Positions 27,001 through 36,754 are shown, counted from the stretch's first letter. The stretch: 64,000 nucleotides of DNA from JBFHIJ01 sp963678775 (GCA_963678775.2 CAXXGR010000007.1:434001-498000), one strand, 5' to 3'. The notes: generated from the sequence alone by a model not told the origin. Translations and numbers: made by a program.

Positions 27001-29420
27001 TTGGAACAATTGATTTCAAAGTTGCAGATGCCACAGTTGGTACAACAAACGGACATATAAATGGTAACGCAGGTACTTATATTATTGCAGCAACACATAG
27101 TGGTATTAATCTGTCTGATGCTCTTTTTACACCTGATATCCCAAGCGGAACAGGTGCGTCTTTATATAATCTGCAGTTAGGTGACGATGCTACCGGTGGT
27201 GATGATGAAAGTTTAGACGGAAATCTGACTATAAACAATGATTTAATATTGCTTGGTGGTGACTTGAATATTGACTCTTACATTTTAACCGTATCCGGCA
27301 ATATTACTCATTCTACAGTGGCTGAAAAAATAAATTATTCAACTGGTAAGATTATATTAAATGGTTCGGGGACTGTAAGTAATCTATCTAACACTCTATT
27401 TACCGGAACTTTAGCTCCGGATATCGAATTCCAAAGACAAGAAACTCTGGCAGGTGACTTGACTTTTAACAATACAGATTTGACCTTAAACTCAACTACA
27501 GGAAATCTATTTTTAGAAACATATACTTTAGAGTTCCAGGGCACAGGACAACCAATCATTCTGTCCGGTTCGCTAGATGCAGATTTGGCAGAAGTGATAT
27601 TGACTGCTACTACAACTGAAATACCGGCTTCTATGTTCGTCGATGATAAAGTAGATAAAATCACAATAGCAACTATGGTCACTCTATTCTGTAATTTAGA
27701 AGTTATTACTTCAATTACAGGTAATTATGACTTAAATACAGGTGAGTATTATCTTGATTTATCATCAGGAGCAACTCATGAATTTGACCAGGATGATAAC
27801 GTCATTGGGCGTTTGAGAAAAACTGTTTCCGGCAGTAATGCAACTTTGTTTGAGTTAGGCTGTGGTAACAGTGTAGGGTATACTCCATTAGAAATCAAAT
27901 TTTATAACTCATCAACTTCTCAAATTGTTGAAGTATCAGCAGAACAGACGAGCCCTGTATATGGGAGAACCGGTGATCAAAAACGTGCTTTTAATATTGA
28001 GTGGTATGTTTTGCCAATCGATACAGTAAATAATGCAAATGATTCTGTGCAAATAAATTTCGGTTGGGGGAGTGGTCTTAATAATGACGGTCTTGCAGCT
28101 GTTAACAATGAAACCTTTTCAGCGAGATGGACAGGAAGCGAATGGGAAGACTTTAGAAACTCTCATGAAGATGGCGCCGGACCTGTAGGAAACGGTGATG
28201 ATGGTATTTCAATGGCATCATATATTTCTTATCCTCTAAGAGCTAATGACTTCGAAGGATTCTATGCTGTATTTGATGCTCTGTCGTCTTCGGATGAAGA
28301 TAAAGATGCAGCACTTGCATTGCCATTATATAAACTAGAAAGTATTTCACAGCCTACTATAATAGAAGCTGGAACGCCATTTGATATAGTTTTCCAATTA
28401 CAAAATCAATGGGGCATACCTGATACTACTGATACGCCTCTTACTATTCAGATAACAGTATTAGAAACTTGCGTTACTCTTACTAATTCACCAATTACTG
28501 TCGTAATGCCAGCAAACTCTGATAGAGTTACTGTACCGGGATTAATACTACATCCTAATAACTCTGTAAATGCTGAAATCAAGGCAGTTACAACTTACAA
28601 AGGATATTCTACGTATGGAGTTTCAGGTCCAATTGATATATTGCAAACTCAACCGTTATTGCCTTGCTCTAATTTGACTCTATCTGCAGTAACAGCTATA
28701 TCAATGACCGTATCTTTTGATGGAACTGGCACTCCTCATGATAAAGCAATTATAGTTGCACGAATTGACAGTACTGTTGTTAATACAGATTTTCCTCAAG
28801 ATGGTGGAACTTACAGTGGCAACACTGTTTTTGGTGCTGGCTCTCAAATTGGGAATGGAGTTGTAGTTTATAATGGTGACGGTGAATATAATCACTCATT
28901 TACACTTTCCGGATTAGTGCCAAACAGAAGGTACTCGTTTAGAATATTCTCTTATCAGGGTGCAAATGGCACTGAAAACTACAATCAAATGCCTGGGATT
29001 ATGACTTCCAGAAGTGCAACCACTCTTGCCGGCATTGATGATGATGTAGTTTATGGTTCTAATAATACTACGGCAGATGCTAAATTAGTAGGCACCAATG
29101 AAGATTTTTACGGAATAGTTGATTCTGAAACTGATGAAGATTGGTTCCGTTTTCTGATTACCAACGCAAGCAGAAATGTGCGTGTGAAATTGACTAATGT
29201 ACCTGCTAACTACAATCTTGAGATGTATAATGCTGCCGGTAGAAGAATCCGTCGCGCATTTTTAACAGGACTTGAGAACGAATATGTAGTGATCAATAAT
29301 CTTGATGCAGGAACTTATAAAATTAGAATATATGGTGAAAACGGGGCTTATGATGACACAATCCCTTATACCATAGAAGTTGAAACCGACAGCGAAGAAA
29401 TATTTAGTATAAGTGAGTAG
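24054..29420 (+). CDS. very large repetitive secreted protein with PPC-like C-terminal domain
   Basis: 1,788 residues from the ATG at 24054, which begins the signal peptide (MLKLKKNTFIIALLLLFVVS); a TTG at 24012 would add 14 charged residues. After the signal comes LWSDAGNWNPGVPG, typical of autotransporter/adhesin-like proteins, then over 1,200 residues of Asn/Thr/Gly/Ser-rich short beta strands, probably a right-handed beta solenoid. A 160-residue block is duplicated about 314 residues apart. Next come Ig/FnIII-like segments (about 1430-1660), and the last 100 residues (EDFYGIVDSETDEDWFRFLI, YNLEMYNAAGRRIRRAFLTG) resemble a bacterial pre-peptidase C-terminal domain. There is no standard T9SS tag at the end. 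Likely a surface adhesin or matrix protein. Convergent with smc, 37 bases apart. Confidence 0.85.
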   Translation: MLKLKKNTFIIALLLLFVVSGIDVYAQTNWTGGAGNSLWSDAGNWNPGVPGSGDDVNIPDNAIVEINVDAQCKSLTFADAGGGNGNCSITATANVTLTLYGDLTLTRTDDQIIISQGAGTLNLAFAADGTITTGADADITVNNLTLNNANVNLVAGTLDDDIVVLGDITLSGNSSLNDGGTDVRLVLNSGGLQNINVDGTSTFTVSDLYIDGAVTDVRTSSNLTIEEFDINNGAYTQSAGTTYITASTVYNAGTVQFFNLDISTAGSGITWNIPSTIKGTLNKSGGNTLTFLSELIFDNSATRSLTCAGGTVTFENITVTAGSDVTTTSLFTIGDGTNGSIFTVNNGATFVASGGTQTLNGTNTVVSLENNAGTLTLNDMDCSAGFVKIDGSVSCASLAVGVTGKFNGFDGTNDILTVSGNITMTSGGVIGNGNLPDIIINSNANITTGGDGDIKVENLTIADATVNLIANTDDDDLHVRGNLTLSGTSILQDGGNDVRLVMDGGDLQNISVSPASNLSLSDLYINGATTDVRTTSTLTVAEFDINNGAFTQSAGTIYITSDPVYAAGTVEFFNLNVNTSAALIAWNLPMTIKGNFTQVGTNTLTLSSITTISNSSTRTFSFISDKVTLDVLDIQANSDITTSSTFAFAGGASLTVGVGGSFTANSTSVVSIDPNGGFTLTNNGGNDTDLSFYDLALLGNAGTVITATDMVITGDFTVPTNAIFDATAGTVKFDNTASRNIAVDGTLTFCHIELDANSTVVSDKGFYISNNNVSQSAGITIGTSSSLTFSDPTANVIFGQTAENGQNKSIVNNGTLVFNNLTASDLANNNVITSDDFTIAGTSFDMGSANGATFTASGGEITFTNNCVVAGHTALQVTLWDVLTSGTAAVTLNDGDLFAVKGDITCNGTSSFKAAGSAAKVTLNGTSLQTLGGSSSASYPFEFGILEINKSQNSYPADYVNLELDAEIQSGGALTLTDGILDLGTIDFKVADATVGTTNGHINGNAGTYIIAATHSGINLSDALFTPDIPSGTGASLYNLQLGDDATGGDDESLDGNLTINNDLILLGGDLNIDSYILTVSGNITHSTVAEKINYSTGKIILNGSGTVSNLSNTLFTGTLAPDIEFQRQETLAGDLTFNNTDLTLNSTTGNLFLETYTLEFQGTGQPIILSGSLDADLAEVILTATTTEIPASMFVDDKVDKITIATMVTLFCNLEVITSITGNYDLNTGEYYLDLSSGATHEFDQDDNVIGRLRKTVSGSNATLFELGCGNSVGYTPLEIKFYNSSTSQIVEVSAEQTSPVYGRTGDQKRAFNIEWYVLPIDTVNNANDSVQINFGWGSGLNNDGLAAVNNETFSARWTGSEWEDFRNSHEDGAGPVGNGDDGISMASYISYPLRANDFEGFYAVFDALSSSDEDKDAALALPLYKLESISQPTIIEAGTPFDIVFQLQNQWGIPDTTDTPLTIQITVLETCVTLTNSPITVVMPANSDRVTVPGLILHPNNSVNAEIKAVTTYKGYSTYGVSGPIDILQTQPLLPCSNLTLSAVTAISMTVSFDGTGTPHDKAIIVARIDSTVVNTDFPQDGGTYSGNTVFGAGSQIGNGVVVYNGDGEYNHSFTLSGLVPNRRYSFRIFSYQGANGTENYNQMPGIMTSRSATTLAGIDDDVVYGSNNTTADAKLVGTNEDFYGIVDSETDEDWFRFLITNASRNVRVKLTNVPANYNLEMYNAAGRRIRRAFLTGLENEYVVINNLDAGTYKIRIYGENGAYDDTIPYTIEVETDSEEIFSISE
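24441..24927 (+). repeat. internal protein-coding repeat, copy 1
   Basis: Codes for about 160 residues that recur at 25384-25871; shared landmarks include DVRLV, SDLYI-GA-TDVRT and EFDINNGA-TQSAGT-YIT. Offset about 943 bases. Confidence 0.85.
25384..25871 (+). repeat. internal protein-coding repeat, copy 2
   Basis: Second copy of the block at 24441-24927, diverged at many third positions and some amino acids, so the duplication is old. Confidence 0.85.
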
Positions 29421-29457
29421 CGGGCGGGGCTGGACTCCAACAGCATACTTATTTAAT

Positions 29458-32400
29458 CTACAATTTTACTTCTTCTAACGGCTTTAATTCCTGCCTGTTA
29501 AGTTTAACAGCTACAGACTTAGAAACACCCGGCTCTTGCTGTGTGACACCATAAAGTGTTTCAGCAGCTTCCATTGTTTTTTTATTGTGTGTAACAATTA
29601 AAAACTGTGTCTCAATACTAAAGCGTTTTATCATTTCGATAAATCTGCCAATATTTGCATCATCTAATGGAGCATCAACTTCATCCAAAATACAAAATGG
29701 ACTTGGTTTGACCAGATAAATTGCGAAAAGTAAAGAGATTGCAGTTAGAGTCTTTTCTCCACCAGAAAGTTGCTCGATAGAGTTGGGCTTTTTATTAGGT
29801 GGCTTCGCCATTATTTCAATATCAGCTTCTAAAGGATTTCCTTCTTTTAGCCTAATGTCTGCTTCACCTTCTTCATTGAAAAGGGTTTTGAACAGCATCT
29901 GGAAGTTCTTTTTAATTTGATCAAAAGTTGCTTTGAAGTTTTCTTCAGCCGTGCGGTTTATTTCCCAGATAGTTTCTTCTAAAATCTTTTCAGCGTCAGT
30001 TAGATCCTTGACTTGTTGGTTGTAGAAAGTCAACCTTTCACTTTGGGTTTCAAATTCTTCCAAAGCCATAAAGTTTACATTGCCCAGAGATTGCAATTTT
30101 TCTTTCAGTTCAGCCACTTCTTCTCTATTCTCAACAAAGTTAAACTGATCCTGATGTTCAAATTCTTTAAGTGTAATATCTTCTGCGAACTGCTCATTAT
30201 ATCTTTCTTTTACATTGTCAATATGAACATTTATATCTGTGGCTTTTATTTCTTTGTTATGGATTTTTTCTTTGACAGCATCGTACTGCTTACGAATTTG
30301 ATTAAAAGCAGTATTATTCTGTTCTATTTGTTCCTGTATCTGATCTTTTTCGTCACCCAAAAACTGTCTTTTATTTTTTACATCGTTAAGTTCAGTTTCG
30401 GTATTACTGATATTATCTTTTAGTCCAATTATTTGATTTTTAAGGTGTACTTCTTCATCGTCTTTGCCAACTAATTCGTCTTGCTTTTTTTCAGCTTTGA
30501 TATCTAACTCTTCGATCTGTTTTTCAAGTCTATTTGTATCGGCTTCTAATCGACGAATTTCAGCAATTAGTTGTACTTCTTCTTTTTCAATTTCTCTATG
30601 ATTTTCCTGTCTGTCTTTTAGCTCAGCTTCCGCTTTAGATAAATCCTCCATTCCAGATTTATAAGAAGTTTCCTTTTTGTCCATCTTCTCTTTGATAGAC
30701 GATATTTGATTATTATAGTCAGACTCCTCAGACTCTATTTCACCCAAATCTTCTGTAAACTGAGAAATATTTGAATCAGCTATTTCAAGTTTGTTATGAA
30801 TAGCTTCTTTTTTGAGATTTAGCTGTGCAATATTGTTTTCGTTGTCCTTTTTGTCTTTTTCGGCTCTTCTTACTTCATTAGTAAGAGCCTGGATATCTAT
30901 TGCATTAAAGTCAGATTTTGTATTGTTAAGCTCTAATTCTAATTCATTTGCTTTTATCTGCAGAGATTCTATTTCGGCTTTTAGTTGTTCAATTCGTTCT
31001 TTTTTACCAACTATAAGCCCTTCTTTTTTTGAAGTACTTCCACCTTTGATGATGCCTTTTGCACCATAAATTTCACCTTGAAGAGTAACCGCAGCAGTCG
31101 CCTTTCCAGTCTTTACAATGAGTTCGGCAGAGTCAAGGCTATCCACGATAACCATGTCACCAATAATGCCACGTAGCGCATTTCTGAGCGCATCGTCAAC
31201 TCTGACGGTCTCGCTGAGTCTGCCAAATATATTGTCGTTTGTTTCTATCTCATCAAATTTTGGTAACTCATTTATTAATTCTTTACAGATAAATGTAGCT
31301 TTACCTTTTTGCTTGTGTTTTAGAGTAGCAAAAGCAGATGCTGCGTCCTCTTTGGTATCAACTACAAAATAGTGGGCTGCTTCGCCCAAGGCAGACTCTA
31401 CAGCAATCCTATATTTTTCATCAGTGCCGACAGCTTCCACAAATAGAGTTTTTTCATTGCTTGGTTGCCAATCCGGAGAACCAATTAGAAATTTTGAAAT
31501 ATCAGTAGTGTCTATCAATCCGGATAAAAATTCTAAAGATGCTTTTTTAGAACTGATTTGATTTTTCAAATCGTTTATTTTATTTCTCAAGTCATCTATC
31601 TCTACCTGAAGTGAAGCACGGCGTTCTGTTTCTGCCTGCAGAGTCAGTTCAGTCTCAACTAACAGCTCATGTAGTTCTGATTTTTCATCTACAGCAGATT
31701 GTAAATCATCTTCTAATTCGCCTAATTGAGACTTTAAGCTATTTATTTCTTCTGTAGACTGATATATTTTTTGCTTTAGATTGTTTTTCTTTGAGTCGTT
31801 TCTTTTAGCCTGCTGTTCGATGTTATGTATCTGATTTTGATACTTCATAGCTTCAGCGTGATCGTCACCGGCTTTTTTTCTAAGTTCAGTAACAAGTTTA
31901 TCTGCTTCCTGCTTTTCAGAGATCGCTTCACTTAATCGTGATTTTATTCCTTCCTGTTCGCCACTTAGCAAGGCAGCTTTGTGTTTGGTTTCTTCCAGTA
32001 AAGTTTTAGCTTGATCAGCACTTATCGTAGCTTCTGTTATTTCTGCAGCTAGGCGTTTTCTATCTTGATCTATAGAAATAGCTTTTTGCTCATTTACTGC
32101 AAGTGATTGTTTCATATTAGCAAGAGAGCCATGCAATTTTCCTTCGGCAGATCTTGCGTGTTTAAAATTATTATCAACAACAGTTAGCTTTTCTTTGAAA
32201 GTGCTAATAGTCTTTTCCATATCAGTAATCTGAAAGTCTAGCTTTATTTTTTCACTATTAAAGACTTTCAGCTCACCTTCTAAGGCTATATACTCTTTTT
32301 TATAATGCTCGTATTCGTGCATCAATAAAGAAGATTCCTTCTCTTTCAACTCGCTAAGTAGAGTATTATATTTTTTAGTTTTAGATGCCTGACGCGAGAG

Positions 32401-33012
32401 GGAATTAACGTTTTTCTGCACTTCGGCTACAATATCTTTCACTCTATCCAAATCGCCTTGTACGCTCTCTAATTTTCTAAGAGCTTCTTTGCGTCTAAGT
32501 TTGTATTTTTTTATACCGGCAGCTTCTTCGATCATAGCTCTTCGGTCATCTACTCTTCCCGAAAGGATAGCTTCCACCTGTTTCAATTCTATAACAGAGT
32601 AGGAGTCAGGGCCCATTCCGGTATCCATAAAGAGGTCCAGTATATCGCGCAAACGGCATTTAGTTTTGTTGAGTAGATACTGACTCTCACCGCTTCTAAA
32701 AAGTCGTCGAGTGATAGTTAGTTCAGTATATTCTGAAGGCAATACGCCTTTATCATTTTTTATAGTAAGGGTTACTTCCGCCATGCCAAGTGGCTTTCGA
32801 GATTTTGTTCCGTTAAAGATTACATTTTCCATAACATCTGAACGGAGCACACTTGTTTTCTGCTCACCAAGTACCCAACGGACAGCATCTACTATATTAG
32901 ACTTACCACAACCGTTTGGCCCAACAAGTGCAGAAACACCGGGCGAAAATTTTATTTCAGTTTTATGTGCAAAGGATTTAAAGCCAACTAAATCCACCTT
33001 TGATAAATACAT
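29458..33012 (-). CDS. smc: chromosome segregation protein SMC
   Basis: 1,184 residues, full length. N-terminal ATPase half with Walker A GPNGCGKSN (31-39); long coiled coil (about 165-500); hinge domain (about 500-680, including FLSGLIDT and GEIYGAKGIIKGGS); returning coiled coil (about 680-1000); C-terminal half with ABC signature LSGGE (1082-1086) and Walker B FCILDEVDAPLDD. SMC dimers with ScpA/ScpB load near origins and compact the chromosome. scpA/scpB are not in this window. The start MYLSKVDLVGFKSFA is typical. Single gene, minus strand, convergent with the large secreted protein. Confidence 0.97.
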   Translation of the reverse strand: MYLSKVDLVGFKSFAHKTEIKFSPGVSALVGPNGCGKSNIVDAVRWVLGEQKTSVLRSDVMENVIFNGTKSRKPLGMAEVTLTIKNDKGVLPSEYTELTITRRLFRSGESQYLLNKTKCRLRDILDLFMDTGMGPDSYSVIELKQVEAILSGRVDDRRAMIEEAAGIKKYKLRRKEALRKLESVQGDLDRVKDIVAEVQKNVNSLSRQASKTKKYNTLLSELKEKESSLLMHEYEHYKKEYIALEGELKVFNSEKIKLDFQITDMEKTISTFKEKLTVVDNNFKHARSAEGKLHGSLANMKQSLAVNEQKAISIDQDRKRLAAEITEATISADQAKTLLEETKHKAALLSGEQEGIKSRLSEAISEKQEADKLVTELRKKAGDDHAEAMKYQNQIHNIEQQAKRNDSKKNNLKQKIYQSTEEINSLKSQLGELEDDLQSAVDEKSELHELLVETELTLQAETERRASLQVEIDDLRNKINDLKNQISSKKASLEFLSGLIDTTDISKFLIGSPDWQPSNEKTLFVEAVGTDEKYRIAVESALGEAAHYFVVDTKEDAASAFATLKHKQKGKATFICKELINELPKFDEIETNDNIFGRLSETVRVDDALRNALRGIIGDMVIVDSLDSAELIVKTGKATAAVTLQGEIYGAKGIIKGGSTSKKEGLIVGKKERIEQLKAEIESLQIKANELELELNNTKSDFNAIDIQALTNEVRRAEKDKKDNENNIAQLNLKKEAIHNKLEIADSNISQFTEDLGEIESEESDYNNQISSIKEKMDKKETSYKSGMEDLSKAEAELKDRQENHREIEKEEVQLIAEIRRLEADTNRLEKQIEELDIKAEKKQDELVGKDDEEVHLKNQIIGLKDNISNTETELNDVKNKRQFLGDEKDQIQEQIEQNNTAFNQIRKQYDAVKEKIHNKEIKATDINVHIDNVKERYNEQFAEDITLKEFEHQDQFNFVENREEVAELKEKLQSLGNVNFMALEEFETQSERLTFYNQQVKDLTDAEKILEETIWEINRTAEENFKATFDQIKKNFQMLFKTLFNEEGEADIRLKEGNPLEADIEIMAKPPNKKPNSIEQLSGGEKTLTAISLLFAIYLVKPSPFCILDEVDAPLDDANIGRFIEMIKRFSIETQFLIVTHNKKTMEAAETLYGVTQQEPGVSKSVAVKLNRQELKPLEEVKL

Positions 33013-33290
33013 CTATCATCCGGTTATTGTGAAACAGTGATGGGTATAAGTTTTTAGAAAACTCTCCCAAGTTAGGATTACAAATGTACTGAATTTTAGA
33101 GATTTTGTGTAGTATTTTTGTTGGTAGTAGGGTAGATAGTCCTAAACACAATATATTAAGATGCGAGATATTACACAGGCAATGCTTAAAGGGGCTAAAT
33201 CAAAAGTTATTTATGCCAAAATATAGAGTATAGCTATGTGATTATGTGCTTTTCAACAAGTCTATAATATATGGAATATCATAGGAAGTG
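33013..33290. other. intergenic region upstream of smc
   Basis: About 280 AT-rich bases between smc and the terminator of the OPT transporter gene. It should hold the smc promoter; no ORF or RNA gene was recognised. Confidence 0.5.
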
Positions 33291-33322
33291 AAAAAAGGCT
33301 ACTCTTTTGCAAGAATAGCCCT
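33291..33322 (-). terminator. terminator after the OPT transporter gene
   Basis: Stem GGCTACTC/GAATAGCC (33297-33304 with 33313-33320, one G-U pair), with six T downstream on the minus strand. Confidence 0.85.
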
Positions 33323-33350
33323 TTCCCTAATTTAATCTATGTGATAGATT

Positions 33351-35357
33351 TTAGTCTTCTTTTTTAGCTTTCAAAGCTAACCAAATTGTAAATCCAACCA
33401 ATGTTGAAAATGCAAAGAATGCCGCGATTTCTGCACCTTGTTCGTTAACCATCTGTCCAGCTGAATTTGTGAAAACTTGCAAGTCCAGATTGACACCGAA
33501 GAATAGCAATATAGCGCCGATTACACCAAATATTGCTGCACCTGCTATATATCCTGAAGATATCAATGTTGCTCTTTGGTGGCGTGCTTCTGCCAGTTTT
33601 TTATCTTTACCTTTCTGCAAGAAGTAAGCCATCAAACCACCTACCAATAATGGAGTATTTAATTCCAATGGTAAGTACATACCTAATGCAAAAGCAAGAG
33701 GAGAAATTTTAATCATATTAAGCAAGACAGCTAAAATACCACCAACCAAATACAGCATCCAGCTAATATTAGCTGCCGGATCCATCAAAGGTTGAATGAT
33801 AGCAGCCATAGCGTTCGCCTGTGGAGCAAGCATTGGGTTTGGAGTTTCAGGTGTTACTGTAAAACCATAAGCTTGGTTTAATATGTAAATTACTACACCT
33901 ACAGTAGCCGCTGAAACTAATGTTCCTAAGAATTTCCAAGATTGCTGTTTTACAGGACTGGAGCCTAGCCAATAACCAATTTTCAAGTCAGTTATGAATC
34001 CACCAGCCATTGATAACGCTGTACATACTATACCGCCAATAATCAAAACTGATGTCATACCGGCATCGCCTGACAAACCCATCTGCACCAGAATGAATGA
34101 AGATAAAATCAATGTCATCAATGTCATACCTGAAACAGGATTGGAACCAACTATCGCAATCGCATTGGCTGCAACTGAAGTAAATAAGAACGAAATAATT
34201 ACAACAGTCAATAATGCCACAACTGCTTGAGAAAATGTGATGTCAAAGCCGTTTAGAAGGAAAATAAATATACCAACTATAGTAAGACCTGCGAACATAA
34301 TTATAAATGGCATTTTTAAATCCATATCAGTTCTTGCAGTGCTTGGAGCTTCTCCGTCTTCAGCAACCTTTCCAGCACCAACTGCCAGTTTGAAAGCAGA
34401 GCCGATTACAGGTGATGATTTAATAATACCAATAATACCTGCAGTAGCAATAGCACCAATACCGATTGGTCTTACATAAGCAGCAAAAATTTGACCTGCT
34501 GACATTGCTGCAAATATATTTGTTCCGCCATCAGCTGCAATTATATTACCAATTTCATTGATTAATGGAATAAAAACAAACCAAGCAAGCATAGAACCTA
34601 CGGCAATAATTGTCGCAAATTCCAAACCTACAAGGTATCCAAAACCAACAATCATTGCACTGATATTAAGTTGGAACAGCATTTTGTATTTATCAGCAAT
34701 AGTTTCGCCAAATGGCAAAATATTAGAAGTAAACTTTTCACCGAACAATTTTACAGATGAGAATAGGAAGTCATAGACCCCGCCTATTAAGCCGGATGCA
34801 ATCAAAATGCCGGCTTGAGCGCCACCTTTCTCTCCGGTAATTAAAATTTCTGTAGTTGCTTTTGCTTCAGGGAATGGAAACTTACCGTGCATATCTTTTA
34901 CAAAGTATTTCCTGAAAGGTATAAGGAATAATATACCTAAGAAACCACCTGTCAAAGAAGATAAGAAAATATGTAAAAAGCTAACCTCAAGATTTAAAAT
35001 GTAAAGTGCAGGTATTGTAAAAATAGCACCTGCCACTATCACACCGGAGCTAGCGCCGATAGATTGAATGATTACATTTTGACCAAGCATATTTTTCTTT
35101 TTAAAGAAAGTTGCAGCGCCAACTGCAATGATTGAAATAGGAATAGCAGCTTCAATTACCTGCCCGATTTTCAAACCGGAATATGCAGCTGCTGCTGAAA
35201 AAACTACTGCCATCAATAGTCCCCAAAAGACAGACCAAGGGGTCACTTCCGGAAAGACTTTATCAGCAGACATGACGGGATGGTACTCTTCGCCATCCTT
35301 CAACTCACGATAAGCGTTTTCAGGTAAATCGCCTAATCTTTGTTGTTGATTATCCAT
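33351..35357 (-). CDS. oligopeptide transporter, OPT family
   Basis: 668 residues, about 14-16 hydrophobic helices. The N-terminal region (residues 33-75, SVFWGLLMAVVFSAAAAYSG and IGQVIEAAIPISI) and the segment KFPFPEAKATTEILITGEKG (about 159-178) are typical of prokaryotic OPT proteins, which import peptides by proton symport; some relatives move metal-siderophore complexes. Substrate not predictable. It stands alone next to the toxin cassette array; its start and the first array frame are about 80 bases apart and point in opposite directions. Confidence 0.93.
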   Translation of the reverse strand: MDNQQQRLGDLPENAYRELKDGEEYHPVMSADKVFPEVTPWSVFWGLLMAVVFSAAAAYSGLKIGQVIEAAIPISIIAVGAATFFKKKNMLGQNVIIQSIGASSGVIVAGAIFTIPALYILNLEVSFLHIFLSSLTGGFLGILFLIPFRKYFVKDMHGKFPFPEAKATTEILITGEKGGAQAGILIASGLIGGVYDFLFSSVKLFGEKFTSNILPFGETIADKYKMLFQLNISAMIVGFGYLVGLEFATIIAVGSMLAWFVFIPLINEIGNIIAADGGTNIFAAMSAGQIFAAYVRPIGIGAIATAGIIGIIKSSPVIGSAFKLAVGAGKVAEDGEAPSTARTDMDLKMPFIIMFAGLTIVGIFIFLLNGFDITFSQAVVALLTVVIISFLFTSVAANAIAIVGSNPVSGMTLMTLILSSFILVQMGLSGDAGMTSVLIIGGIVCTALSMAGGFITDLKIGYWLGSSPVKQQSWKFLGTLVSAATVGVVIYILNQAYGFTVTPETPNPMLAPQANAMAAIIQPLMDPAANISWMLYLVGGILAVLLNMIKISPLAFALGMYLPLELNTPLLVGGLMAYFLQKGKDKKLAEARHQRATLISSGYIAGAAIFGVIGAILLFFGVNLDLQVFTNSAGQMVNEQGAEIAAFFAFSTLVGFTIWLALKAKKED

Positions 35358-35467
35358 CAGTTAATCTCCAATAGCATTTGTTTATACATAACACAATATA
35401 TTTTATCGCAATTCACAAAGATAGCAAAAATTATTAAAGTATTTTATCCTTTTTAAATATTGATGCT

Positions 35468-35914
35468 TTGCATTTCAACACACTTATCGGTAAAGAAGAA
35501 TTTATTTATAATTCTAACGGGCTGTTGAGGAAGTTTGTAAACGACATAGATGCTAATAATTCTAAGTGGACTTTTACTAAGAAATATAGTATATTCGGAG
35601 GAGTGCAAAGTCAATCAATGGATGAGGCTGCAGAAGAAGTTAGTCTCACTTATGATTATAATCTTATAGGTGCCGGTGGCGAAACATTGGTTAGATACCA
35701 TGGCAAGCTCGATAAATCCACATCTTATGATGATTATGCTTATGTATATCCGTACGAAATGATTGTAAATGGTGGCGAAGTAACTAAACGCTTTGATGAG
35801 ACACGATCAATTGCTATTAGCCGTTTGAGAGGAAATGTGAGGGTATCCGCTGAAATAGATGCAATTAATATGACTGTAGAAATTTATAATGAAATAATTA
35901 ATACTATTAAATAA
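35468..35914 (+). CDS. unknown protein, probably the tail of a truncated cassette
   Basis: 148 codons from a TTG; the frame is open back to 35438 without an ATG or Shine-Dalgarno sequence, so the 5' part seems lost. The sequence (FIYNSNGLLRKFVNDID, LTYDYNLIGAGGETLVRYHG) is beta-rich, and the first part faintly resembles a YD-repeat. It ends ten bases before a lipoprotein gene, the same spacing seen between toxin tails and immunity genes further along, so it may be the remnant of the first toxin. No catalytic motif recognised. Confidence 0.45.
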   Translation: MHFNTLIGKEEFIYNSNGLLRKFVNDIDANNSKWTFTKKYSIFGGVQSQSMDEAAEEVSLTYDYNLIGAGGETLVRYHGKLDKSTSYDDYAYVYPYEMIVNGGEVTKRFDETRSIAISRLRGNVRVSAEIDAINMTVEIYNEIINTIK

Positions 35915-35924
35915 GGAGTAGCTG

Positions 35925-36644
35925 TTGAGCAAAATAAGAATAATAATTGTTTTTGCTTCGATCTTAGTATTGGCATCATGCAAAAATAATAAGCAAGCAG
36001 ATGTTGGTATTGACTATCGTAAATGGCTTGTTGAATATTTAGTACTGTCTGATGATAGAAAGTTATTTCTCGATTCTATGTCTCTTAAAATGAAGATTCC
36101 TATTAGTGTACCGATATTAAATATAAATCAATATGAGAAAACTACTTTTACTTTCTTTGGGGATAGTATTAAAAATATAGATTCAATAGATTTTCATCCT
36201 GAATATAATATAAAGAAGTTCTATATAACTTCTAAAACAAATATTAATAGAACTGTATATCTAGATGATTCGAATAGATATTACTGTGGTTGGAATTTTT
36301 CTGTGCAGAATCTTGAACAACTCTTAGAAGATCATTTAAATCACTTAGATGATTCAGTTTTTTATAATGTTGCACCTCGTTTTATTGTTGAAAGAATTAA
36401 AAGAATTAATTCAATCTTCCATAAGCATGATACTGTAAAGGTCTATTTTGAACGCAATTACAATATTCGAGATAGTATCATTTTTTATAATCGTTATAGA
36501 TATAAATATAAGCTTCCCATAAGTACTTTGGGGCAAATAATTAGTACAAAGTATCTGAATTATGATAAATGGGACGATGTTCTAAATGAGTATTCGGATA
36601 TTTTCTATAGAAACCGATCAAGTAACCTAGAACATAGAGAATAA
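35925..36644 (+). CDS. putative lipoprotein, possible immunity protein
   Basis: 239 residues from a TTG start with AAGGAG six bases upstream. Lipoprotein signal peptide with lipobox LASC (C20). The mature part is rich in Asp, Asn, Tyr and Ile without a known domain. Position directly after a toxin-like remnant and resemblance in type to the lipoprotein genes at 38482 and 40391 suggest an envelope-located immunity function. A 9-bp inverted repeat (36637-36645 with 36669-36677) follows the stop. Function is inferred from context only. Confidence 0.6.
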   Translation: MSKIRIIIVFASILVLASCKNNKQADVGIDYRKWLVEYLVLSDDRKLFLDSMSLKMKIPISVPILNINQYEKTTFTFFGDSIKNIDSIDFHPEYNIKKFYITSKTNINRTVYLDDSNRYYCGWNFSVQNLEQLLEDHLNHLDDSVFYNVAPRFIVERIKRINSIFHKHDTVKVYFERNYNIRDSIIFYNRYRYKYKLPISTLGQIISTKYLNYDKWDDVLNEYSDIFYRNRSSNLEHRE

Positions 36645-36754
36645 CTCAAAACCGAAACTTTCTTAATGGTTATTCTCCTAATTTATATTTGATGCTATTG
36701 TTAGAAAGTATGGAGTATCAAGAATGAATCTTCATCAAATAAGGGGACTTCTTA

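Noticed and set aside
24350..27682. Several minus-strand frames of 100-200 codons inside the large secreted protein
   Set aside because: They are shadows of a Thr/Asn/Gly-rich repetitive gene; the plus-strand frame has a signal peptide and domain structure.
30013..30423. Hydrophobic plus-strand frame within smc
   Set aside because: Antisense of the Lys/Glu-rich coiled coil, which naturally reads as Phe/Leu-rich.
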